Source: 2-01-FULL-49-17 sp964553025
GTDB taxonomy: Bacteria > Patescibacteriota > Minisyncoccia > 2-02-FULL-40-12 > GWA2-44-9
Direction: 5' to 3'
Assembly (NCBI GenBank): GCA_964553025.1
Contig: CAZKJF010000005.1
Span: forward strand, 1-10,466
DNA length: 10,466 nt
Shown here piece after piece: positions 1 to 5,531 of the stretch; positions within the stretch are counted from its first letter, which is position 1, and the number at the start of each line of letters is the position of its first letter. Both the position numbers and the translations under genes were made by a program. Under the pieces are notes generated by a model that was not told where the DNA came from, made no database searches, and saw only the letters and a program-made list of their open reading frames with translations.

Positions 1-43
1 GCCGAGATATTTCGGTTGCGAATCGCGGCCATTTTTAGTAGTT

Positions 44-69
44 CCTATGGCTTTTGTATGCGCCATAGG
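44..69. repeat. 8-bp perfect inverted repeat near the window start
   Basis: The arms CCTATGGC (44-51) and GCCATAGG (62-69) are exact reverse complements around a 10-base loop. The repeat lies upstream of the start chosen for the first gene, in sequence judged non-coding. It could be an operator or an RNA hairpin in the leader. No T-run follows, so it does not look like a terminator. Confidence 0.45.
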
Positions 70-145
70 CCCGATAGCATGGGACCCGACGAGTCAGTAC
101 CAGCCTGAAACGCCCTGCCCGACACCATACGCTACAACTTCTGAT

Positions 146-550
146 ATGATAGCAAGAATTATCAACTGGGTCAAGGATCATCAATATCACTTATACATTG
201 CTCTCTGCATGCTTCTCATTGCCGGGATTGCTTACAATTTGGGCCGGATTTCGGCCAGCCAGAAGCCCAATATAACCTTCGATCCGAGCGGGGAAGTATT
301 CCAGGCTAATTCCGGGGCTTTGGCTTCTCCTGGAGCCGGAAAAGGACCGATAAGCTCAAACAAGCCGGCCGCAACGGCGGCACCGAAGGACCCGCGCGTG
401 GTAGTTTCCAAGAGCTCCAGTTCCAAAGTCTATCATTATACCTGGTGTTCAGGAGCCAGCCGCATTAAACTGCAAAACCAGCGCTGGTTCGATACCGCCG
501 GCGCCGCCGAAGCGGCGGGCTATACCCTTGCCGGCAATTGCCAACCCTAA
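146..550 (+). CDS. Small membrane-anchored protein with a C-terminal Cys/His (Ada-type-like) domain
   Basis: The product has 134 residues. An N-terminal amphipathic start is followed by one membrane segment (about residues 16-33, HLYIALCMLLIAGIAYNLG). A low-complexity Ala/Ser/Pro/Lys linker (about 55-85) leads to a compact C-terminal domain of about 45 residues. That domain has the pattern VYHYTWC, then SRI, a Phe-rich step, an Ala-rich helix, AAGY and a final Cys. The pattern resembles the small YHxxxC...GYxxC module related to the Ada metal-binding fold and found on surface proteins; this assignment is from memory. The likely topology puts the C-terminal domain outside. The open frame extends upstream to an ATG at 47, but those 33 residues are Pro-rich and overlap an inverted repeat, so the ATG directly before the amphipathic/membrane segment was chosen. 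No Shine-Dalgarno sequence is visible. The function is unknown. Confidence 0.7.
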   Translation: MIARIINWVKDHQYHLYIALCMLLIAGIAYNLGRISASQKPNITFDPSGEVFQANSGALASPGAGKGPISSNKPAATAAPKDPRVVVSKSSSSKVYHYTWCSGASRIKLQNQRWFDTAGAAEAAGYTLAGNCQP

Positions 551-566
551 AAAGACGTGATATAAT
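538..566 (+). promoter_or_regulatory. Sigma70-type promoter of typA
   Basis: A -35 box TTGCCA (538-543), a spacer of exactly 17 bp and a perfect -10 box TATAAT (561-566) place transcription start near 573. The -35 box lies inside the last codons of the upstream gene. This is the best consensus promoter in the window. A second -10-like TATACT at 711-716 has no matching -35 box. Confidence 0.7.
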
Positions 567-572
567 GAGCAG

Positions 573-745
573 GCGAGTGTACTGATCAGGGTTGGCGGAT
601 ACGCGTAAGGATGAAGGTGGCCAGGCGGCCATCATTCCGGCTGGGTGCAGAACGATTCCCCATCCTATCTGCAACCGGAAACCTCACGCACTCCTTTGGC
701 CGGGGACCAGTATACTCGCGCTTTTTCTTTGTCTTATTTTTAATA
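573..745 (+). promoter_or_regulatory. Long, foldable 5' leader of typA (possible regulatory RNA)
   Basis: About 170 bases separate the predicted transcription start from the typA ATG. The main helix pairs 590-601 with 666-676: 11 pairs including one G-U, with one bulged G at 594. Stacked inside it, GGATG (609-613) pairs with CATCC (661-665). Within that, GGTGGCC (616-622) pairs with GGCCATC (627-633) around AGGC, with one G-U. Outside, GAGTG (575-579) can pair with CACTC (689-693). A pyrimidine-rich tract (720-741) precedes the ATG. No known riboswitch, tRNA, SRP RNA, 6S RNA or RNase P signature was recognised. The pairs were found by eye, without an energy calculation. Confidence 0.45.
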
Positions 746-2536
746 ATGGAAATCCGAAATATCGCAATTATCGCTCACGTCGACCACGGCAAAACGACCC
801 TGACCGACGCCTTGATGAAACAAACCGGCATGGTAGAGTCGGAATTCACCATGGACAACAATGATATCGAGAAGGAGCGCGGCATCACTATTTACGCCAA
901 AAACGCGGCTCTATTCTACAAAAACACCAAGATCAATATCGTGGACACGCCCGGCCACGCTGACTTCGGTTCCGAAGTGGAGCGCGTACTGCGCTCAATT
1001 GATTCAGTATTGCTTGTCGTTGATGCTCAAGAGGGTCCGATGCCTCAAACCAAGTTTGTTCTCAAGAAAGCCCTGGAACTCGGTTTGAAGCCGATCGTGG
1101 TTATCAATAAAATCGACAAGCCGGCTGCGGATCCGCACGCGACCCATGAAAAAGTCCTGGAGCTGTTCATCGACCTGGGCGCCAATGACGAGCAGATTGA
1201 ATTTCCGACCGTCTACGCCGTCGGCCGCTTGGGCGTGGCCAAGCTTGATCTGAAAGACGGGGCCAAAGATTTAACGCCGCTCCTGGATACGATCTTAAAA
1301 TACGTGCCGCCTGCGCCCGCTGACAGCGGCGCGCCGTTGCGCTTCCAGCCCTTTAATTTAGGCTATGATAACTTTCTGGGCCGTCTTGGCATCGGACGCG
1401 TCTGGTACGGCACCGTGCGCAACGGCGACGCCGTATATATTCGCACGCCGGCCGGTGAAACCCGTCAAGGCAAGATCACCAAACTCTTCAGCTTTAAAGG
1501 CATGGAGCGTACGGAAACCGACAAAGCGGAAGCCGGCGATATCGTCATGATCGCCGGCATTCCCGACATCTACATCGGGGAGACCGTCTGCTCGACGCCC
1601 GACGCCGAGCCGCTTCCCGCGATTCGCGTGGATGAGCCGACAATCTCTTTGAATTTTCTCGTTAACGATTCTCCTTTTGCCGGCAGGGAAGGGAAGTTCG
1701 TTACCAGTCGCCAGATTCGCGAGCGTCTGGAACGGGAATTAGAGGTCAATATCGGCCTCCGAGTTGATTTTTCATCTAACGAATTTTTTAAAGTTTATGG
1801 CCGCGGAGAACTTCACATTGCCATTCTCTTAGAAAACATGCGCCGCGAAGGCTACGAACTGCAGGTTTCCCAGCCCCAAGTTATTTTTAAAGAAGAGAAC
1901 GGCCAAAAACTCGAACCCTTCGAAGAAGCAACAATCGACGTACCCGAAGAATCCTCGGGCGTCGTGATTCAAAAACTCCAGAAACGGGCCGGCGTGATGA
2001 CCAACATGAGCCAGCTGCACGGCAACGTGCGCATGAACTTCGATATTCCGACACGCGGTCTGCTCGGTTTTCGAAATGAATTTATCATCGACACCAAAGG
2101 CGAGGGAATACTGGCCAGCCGTTTTGTTGGCTTCAAACCCCATGCCGGTGAGATCAAGAAGCGCTCCGTCGGTTCCATGGTCTCCCAGGAGACCGGCAAA
2201 GCTCTGGCGTATGCTCTGGATAACCTCCAGCAGCGCGGCCGATTGTACATCGGCCCGAACACGGAAGTCTACGAAGGCATGGTCATCGGCGACGTTTCCA
2301 AAGGCGAAGATATGACCGTCAACCCGATCAAAGGCAAAAAATTAACCAACATGCGTGCTTCGGGCTCGGATGAAAACGTCATGCTCGCTCCGCCGCTGGA
2401 ATTAACGCTTGAACGGGGATTGGAAATCATGGGCGATGATGAATACCTAGAAATCACTCCGAAAGGGGTCCGGCTGCGCAAGCAATTCCTGACCGAGAAT
2501 GCCCGCACGAAAGCCGCCCGGTCAGCCGGCAACTAA
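746..2536 (+). CDS. typA: Ribosome-associated translational GTPase TypA/BipA
   Basis: The product has 596 residues, within the usual family range. TypA binds the ribosome in the manner of EF-G and acts in ribosome assembly and stress or cold adaptation, hydrolysing GTP. The G motifs are intact: G1 AHVDHGKTT (10-18), G2 RGIT (45-48), G3 DTPGH (67-71) and G4 NKID (121-124). They are followed by the beta-barrel domain 2, the EF-G III/V-like domains and the TypA-specific C-terminal domain, with its hallmark KLTNMRASGSDE and the LTLERGLE and ITPKGVRLRK segments. The frame stays open back to 611, but those 45 residues are not family sequence and overlap the leader RNA. The start at MEIRNIAIIAHVD is the family start. 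No Shine-Dalgarno sequence is present; the ATG follows a pyrimidine-rich stretch. The gene is monocistronic between its promoter and the terminator at 2545-2570. Confidence 0.97.
   Translation: MEIRNIAIIAHVDHGKTTLTDALMKQTGMVESEFTMDNNDIEKERGITIYAKNAALFYKNTKINIVDTPGHADFGSEVERVLRSIDSVLLVVDAQEGPMPQTKFVLKKALELGLKPIVVINKIDKPAADPHATHEKVLELFIDLGANDEQIEFPTVYAVGRLGVAKLDLKDGAKDLTPLLDTILKYVPPAPADSGAPLRFQPFNLGYDNFLGRLGIGRVWYGTVRNGDAVYIRTPAGETRQGKITKLFSFKGMERTETDKAEAGDIVMIAGIPDIYIGETVCSTPDAEPLPAIRVDEPTISLNFLVNDSPFAGREGKFVTSRQIRERLERELEVNIGLRVDFSSNEFFKVYGRGELHIAILLENMRREGYELQVSQPQVIFKEENGQKLEPFEEATIDVPEESSGVVIQKLQKRAGVMTNMSQLHGNVRMNFDIPTRGLLGFRNEFIIDTKGEGILASRFVGFKPHAGEIKKRSVGSMVSQETGKALAYALDNLQQRGRLYIGPNTEVYEGMVIGDVSKGEDMTVNPIKGKKLTNMRASGSDENVMLAPPLELTLERGLEIMGDDEYLEITPKGVRLRKQFLTENARTKAARSAGN
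1532..1558. repeat. 9-bp inverted repeat inside typA
   Basis: The arms GCCGGCGAT (1532-1540) and ATCGCCGGC (1550-1558) match exactly around a 9-base loop. They encode the segment AGDIVMIAGIP of the beta-barrel domain. A 9-bp stem alone is near chance level for 10 kb, so this is weaker than the repeats in gltX, NDH-2 and priA. Confidence 0.5.
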
Positions 2537-2544
2537 CGAACGTA

Positions 2545-2570
2545 AAAGCCCCCGCGTCAGCGGGGGCTTT
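2545..2570. terminator. Intrinsic terminator shared by convergent genes
   Basis: An 11-bp perfect stem, AAAGCCCCCGC (2545-2555) with GCGGGGGCTTT (2560-2570), surrounds a GTCA loop. It lies 8 bases after the typA stop. On the plus strand it ends CTTTCGGATTT; on the minus strand it ends CTTTTACG. It can therefore serve typA and the opposing gene. The stop codon of the minus-strand gene (2557-2559) sits in the loop. Confidence 0.9.
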
Positions 2571-2871
2571 CGGATTTGTCGAGCCATTTGAGTTTATGGC
2601 ATGTACCGCAGTAGCGATAGCGCATTTGACTGTCCGTAACCGTCGAAGGGCCGTGATAGATAGCAGTCCACCAGCTGCCGCAATATGGACAGCGGCGAAG
2701 CTGCAAATAAAACATTCCCACAACCAGGAGAAGCAGGGCAGCGCCCCATACCGGATGGCCGCTGCCAAAGGTGAATGCAGTGGCAACCAAGATCATCATA
2801 ATCAGAATCGAGGCAACCAAAGAACGGTCGCTTCGCCGCTTTTCTCTGCGCGTCATAGGTGCTGGCTGCAT
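2557..2871 (-). CDS. Small two-TM membrane protein with C-terminal zinc ribbon
   Basis: The product has 104 residues. A basic N-terminus (TRREKRRSDR, 7-16) precedes two membrane segments (about 19-36 and 41-57). A cytoplasmic zinc-ribbon-like tail carries CPYC (61-64) and CGTC (88-91) with aromatic residues between them. The order basic tail, two helices, paired CxxC knuckles supports a real protein over competing frames. The gene begins 32 bases after the stop of the exonuclease on the same strand and may be co-transcribed with it. An AT-rich TATAAA element (2884-2889) just upstream could be a separate promoter, but it has no clear -35 box. The last codons run into the typA terminator. The family is not recognised and the function is unknown. 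Confidence 0.75.
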   Translation of the reverse strand: MQPAPMTRREKRRSDRSLVASILIMMILVATAFTFGSGHPVWGAALLLLVVGMFYLQLRRCPYCGSWWTAIYHGPSTVTDSQMRYRYCGTCHKLKWLDKSESPR

Positions 2872-2903
2872 TATGCCAGATATTTTATAAAAATCAAGAG
2901 AGA

Positions 2904-3581
2904 CTATTTCGTCGGCGGGAAGTAGTCAAGCCAGTACTGATAGAGCCTGGCTGTAGCTTTGATATCACCGGCGCAATAGATTGCGATGTCGCGGCATTTC
3001 TTTTCTTTAAAGAGGCGGTCGACGTCAGCTCCCGATGTGCCGTCGCCTTTGGGGCTTTCGATGCCGAACGCCTGGCACCAAAGGTGAAGAGAACGCTTGA
3101 AACGCACGGCTCCGAAATTACAGAGCTTGTCATAGAGATCAAAGTGAGGCCGATCGCCGAAACGATAGCCCATCAAATTGACCGGCGGTTTGATCTTATT
3201 CGTCGCCGATCGGATCATCACGTAGGGACAATCGAACGAGTGTCCGTTAAACGTAATAAGCTGATCATACTTGGCGGCAGTTTCCCAAAATTTATTTAAA
3301 ATCTCCGCTTCGTCGGCGCAGGGCATGTAGGTAATCACGTCGAGCGTTTCTTCCTGCTCGTCGTTCTGACGCTGATAAAACAGACATCCCTTGCCGGAAT
3401 CCGGGTTCAGGACGCCGATCGCAACAATGCGGCCGGTGAGCGGCGAGAGGCCTAAGCTGTCGCGAACGGCCTGGCGCTCCTCATCAGTCTCGACTTCCTT
3501 CATGAGCAATTCCTGGGACGTGCCGTCCAAGCCGTCGAAATCCGAGCCGACCGTTTCAATATCGAAAATGAGTTTAGGCAT
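2904..3581 (-). CDS. DEDDy-type 3'-5' exonuclease (PolB exonuclease-like)
   Basis: The product has 225 residues and an RNase H-like DEDDy fold. Exo I is IFDIET with D7 and E9. Exo II is FNGHSFDCPY with D117. Exo III is YCAGD with Y202 and D206 (Yx3D). A HFDLYD stretch (147-151) lies between them, as in the stand-alone proteins called 'predicted 3'-5' exonuclease related to the PolB exonuclease domain'. It would remove nucleotides from 3' ends of DNA or RNA using two metal ions; the substrate cannot be read from the sequence. The frame is open 16 codons further upstream (to 3629), but the family start is MPKLIFDIET, and a promoter sits in the extension. This is a stand-alone nuclease with no polymerase domain. 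No Shine-Dalgarno sequence is present. Confidence 0.9.
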   Translation of the reverse strand: MPKLIFDIETVGSDFDGLDGTSQELLMKEVETDEERQAVRDSLGLSPLTGRIVAIGVLNPDSGKGCLFYQRQNDEQEETLDVITYMPCADEAEILNKFWETAAKYDQLITFNGHSFDCPYVMIRSATNKIKPPVNLMGYRFGDRPHFDLYDKLCNFGAVRFKRSLHLWCQAFGIESPKGDGTSGADVDRLFKEKKCRDIAIYCAGDIKATARLYQYWLDYFPPTK

Positions 3582-3587
3582 AGACCC

Positions 3588-3615
3588 ATGATAGCCGAAA
3601 TGCCGGAAAAGGCAA
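3588..3615 (-). promoter_or_regulatory. Promoter of the exonuclease gene, predicted leaderless
   Basis: On the minus strand, -35 TTGCCT (3615-3610) and -10 TATCAT (3593-3588) are separated by 16 bp. Only 6 bases lie between the -10 box and the ATG at 3581, so transcription should begin at or within a base of the start codon. This is inferred from spacing alone. Confidence 0.55.
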
Positions 3616-3886
3616 AAACTGGGCGCCAAGGCCGGAGGGAATTAAAATAAATAATTAATATTAATACCGAGCACAGCCGGAGAGAGGATTGACACCCCGC
3701 AAGGGAATAGGACCTGGTAAAAAATAATTATTAAATGAAAAAAATATTTTTTCTAAAAATAACCGAGGGGAGAACCATTCTGGAATCCATAGATAGTCGC
3801 ACAATGTAGATTATGCGACATATAATCCTTTTGAAAACGGCCGACCGCGAAACTGATATTAAGTAACACCCGTGCACATTATCCGG
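3616..3886. other. AT-rich intergenic stretch, no gene seen
   Basis: No credible coding frame was found. The stretch holds an AT-rich block (about 3640-3670) with the palindrome ATTAATATTAAT (3654-3665), and an A-run/T-run dyad (3737-3753, seven pairs). It also holds a hairpin with arms GTCGCA (3796-3801) and TGCGAC (3814-3819), extended inside by AAT/ATT around GTAG. A TTGACA at 3689-3694 has no -10 box at the right distance, and a TATAAT at 3821-3826 has no -35 box. The right part is the 3' flank of the exported-protein gene; no strong terminator was found there. Confidence 0.5.
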
Positions 3887-4288
3887 CTACGAACGACCCC
3901 CTATAACCCCCGTAGCGCCGCGGAAGACCTCAGACATGGCTCCTACTACCCCTTTCAGAACTCCCAGCACCAGACCGACGAAACCAAATTGGCTGCTGTG
4001 GATCTCATCCAGCGAAACGCTGGAGAGCTTGGCCAAGTCCGCGGCGCTCGGCAAAGCGCCGCCGGTATAAACCTTTTTGACGCGCGGCGTTAAACTATGG
4101 ATAAAATTAATTTCCGAAAAAATATTTTTTAAATCAATTTCCGGAACGAAAGAGGATGAGCGCGAGGCATCGCCCGTTACTTCATAGCCCAGGGCCGGCA
4201 CGGCGCTTAAAAATAAACCCAAAAGGGCACTGGTAAAAATCCTCCTGACTCCCCTCGCCTGTGAAACATATTTCACCATATTAGTCAT
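3887..4288 (-). CDS. Small exported protein, last gene of the gltX operon
   Basis: The product has 133 residues. A signal peptide is visible: basic ARGVRR (11-16), a hydrophobic core (18-30) and VPALG|Y as a possible cleavage site near 34-35. The mature part is Ser-rich, then helical (SAADLAKLSSVSLDEI, 81-96). It ends in a Gly/Val-rich hydrophobic segment (101-118) that may be a second membrane helix. The start overlaps the end of the NDH-2 gene by 8 bases; an alternative ATG at 4279 directly follows that stop codon. The overlap indicates translational coupling. The gene contains three short dyads in 60 bases (4008-4062). The family and function are not recognised; a membrane-associated or surface role is inferred from signals only. 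Confidence 0.6.
   Translation of the reverse strand: MTNMVKYVSQARGVRRIFTSALLGLFLSAVPALGYEVTGDASRSSSFVPEIDLKNIFSEINFIHSLTPRVKKVYTGGALPSAADLAKLSSVSLDEIHSSQFGFVGLVLGVLKGVVGAMSEVFRGATGVIGGRS
4008..4062. repeat. Cluster of three short inverted repeats in the exported-protein gene
   Basis: TCCAGCG/CGCTGGA (4008-4014 and 4018-4024, loop AAA) is followed by the palindrome CTTGGCCAAG. Next comes GCGGCGCT/AGCGCCGC (4041-4048 and 4055-4062, loop CGGCAA). Each is modest in length, but three in 55 bases is dense. They encode residues around GGALPSAADLAKLSSVSLDE. Confidence 0.55.
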
Positions 4289-5528
4289 TTTTTGTAAACA
4301 TCATTTGATCCGACCAGAATAAACGAAATGCTTTCAGAGGCGGCAGAATGGATAAGAGGTATCGCAGATCAACCAGTCCCCTCACCAGCCAGCCGATGAG
4401 GCCCGGGAAAGTCGTCGAATTATTTATATGCGCAAAGGAGAATTTCCCGCCGATCGGTGCGATCCAGGCGTCGTAATGCGGGATATAATATTTTTTCTTT
4501 CTTTCGCGGAGGTCGGCGAGGATATTGGAAGCAACAACTGAAGCCTGGGCTTTTGCCGTATAGGCGAGGCCGGGAACGGGTTTTTCAGTTTTCGGATCAA
4601 TATATTCAATTACATCCCCTACCGCAAACGTATGGGGAAAGTTGGGGACTGCGAGCGTACGATCGACCGCGATCTTGCTGCGTTCGGTCAGATGAAGGCC
4701 CTTGATCGCTCCGAGCGTGGAGCTGGCTCGGACGCCGGCCGTCCAGATCACCATGGCCCCTGATACGGTCTGGCCGCTTTTTAAGGACACGGAGTCGGCC
4801 GTCACCGATTCGATCGTTGAACCGGCCATAACTGCGACGCCTAACTCCGTCAGCCGCGCTATGATCGATGCGCGGTACCGCGCATCGATCATAGGCAGGA
4901 TTGTCGGCGCGGCTTCAAAGAGCGCCACCGAAAAGGATTTTCGTGGAAGGTCAAGATCGTCTGCGATCCGGCGAGCATATGAAGCAATTTCCGCCGCAAG
5001 TTCGACGCCAGCAAAGCCGGCGCCGATCACCAGAAATTTGATCGGCGCCGGCCGTTCGGAATCCCGGAAAGTTCTGAACAGTTCATGCATCTTTTGATTG
5101 ATCGCCAGCGCGTCTTCGATTGTTTTGAACGGATAGGCGTATTCTCTGACGCCGGAAATTCCGAAATCCGCCGTCTCGCTGCCCAAGCCCAATACGCAAT
5201 AATCAAAAGGAATTTTGTCGCCGCCTTTGAGCGTCACTTCATGAGCGGCAAGGTCGGCCGCGGCAATTTCGCTTTGGACGACTTCAATATTCTTGCCCGC
5301 GAAGATTTCCCGATACGGCACGGCAACCGCACGGCGCAACGGCACATGAAAAACGGTATCGCCCGGCACCGGATAGGCGGAAGCGACTTCATACAAAGAA
5401 GGGGTGAACAAGTGGTACGAATTGCGTTCGACAAGAATTACGCGCACCGCTTCCCTGCCCTTCCCTGCCAAATCCAACGCGCAGCGTATTCCTCCGAATC
5501 CTCCGCCCAAAATAACGACGGTAATCAT
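4281..5528 (-). CDS. NDH-2-type FAD-dependent NAD(P)H dehydrogenase
   Basis: The product has 415 residues, normal for type II NADH dehydrogenases. These single-subunit, non-proton-pumping enzymes pass electrons from NADH through FAD to quinone at the inner face of the membrane. The FAD dinucleotide motif GGGFGG is at 8-13, followed by an acidic strand end (VERN). NSYHLFTPSLYEVAS (36-50) is the family signature. The NAD(P)H motif GAGFAG is at 169-174, with E205 after the strand. A second FAD contact is FAVGD (301-305). The C-terminal amphipathic segments (375-405) fit membrane association. The segment TAKAQASVVASNI (324-336) takes the place of the usual AQxxxQ quinone motif and looks closer to sulfide:quinone reductase-like relatives, so the electron acceptor is uncertain. 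The gene starts 3 bases after the M23 stop and overlaps the next gene. It contains a 36-bp palindrome and a 14-bp inverted repeat. Confidence 0.92.
   Translation of the reverse strand: MITVVILGGGFGGIRCALDLAGKGREAVRVILVERNSYHLFTPSLYEVASAYPVPGDTVFHVPLRRAVAVPYREIFAGKNIEVVQSEIAAADLAAHEVTLKGGDKIPFDYCVLGLGSETADFGISGVREYAYPFKTIEDALAINQKMHELFRTFRDSERPAPIKFLVIGAGFAGVELAAEIASYARRIADDLDLPRKSFSVALFEAAPTILPMIDARYRASIIARLTELGVAVMAGSTIESVTADSVSLKSGQTVSGAMVIWTAGVRASSTLGAIKGLHLTERSKIAVDRTLAVPNFPHTFAVGDVIEYIDPKTEKPVPGLAYTAKAQASVVASNILADLRERKKKYYIPHYDAWIAPIGGKFSFAHINNSTTFPGLIGWLVRGLVDLRYLLSILPPLKAFRLFWSDQMMFTKND
4859..4894. repeat. 36-bp perfect loop-free palindrome in the NDH-2 gene
   Basis: The 18 bases 4859-4876 (CTATGATCGATGCGCGGT) are followed directly by their exact reverse complement (4877-4894). 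The frame is uninterrupted and encodes PMIDARYRASIIA (residues 212-224). Because the DNA is symmetric and phase-matched, the plus strand also reads MIDARYRASII. The length is far above chance for a 10-kb window. Confidence 0.95.
5016..5052. repeat. 14-bp inverted repeat at the NAD(P)H motif of the NDH-2 gene
   Basis: The arms GCCGGCGCCGATCA (5016-5029) and TGATCGGCGCCGGC (5039-5052) match exactly around the 9-base loop CCAGAAATT. They encode RPAPIKFLVIGAG, up to the first glycines of the second dinucleotide-binding motif. Confidence 0.92.
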
Positions 5529-5531
5529 AAA

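Noticed and set aside
47..145. Longer start of the first membrane protein
   Set aside because: The extra 33 residues are Pro-rich and irregular, and contain an inverted repeat; the ATG at 146 begins the amphipathic/membrane segment.
573..700. tRNA, SRP RNA, riboswitch or RNase P RNA in the typA leader
   Set aside because: No T-loop GTTCRA, SRP GGAAGCAGCC-type motif, RNase P core or known riboswitch core was found, although the region can fold.
611..745. 45-residue N-terminal extension of TypA
   Set aside because: Family start is MEIRN at 746; the extension has no family similarity and overlaps the leader structure and pyrimidine tract.
2859..3299. 146-residue plus-strand frame opposite the exonuclease
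   Set aside because: It is antisense to a gene with full catalytic motifs and has no recognisable domain or promoter.
3689..3717. TTGACA promoter in the intergenic island
   Set aside because: The sequence 17 bp downstream is ACCTGG, not a -10 box, and no plus-strand gene follows.
4702..5097. 131-residue plus-strand frame that contains MIDARYRASII
   Set aside because: It is a shadow of the NDH-2 gene; the shared peptide results from the palindrome, not from a second gene.
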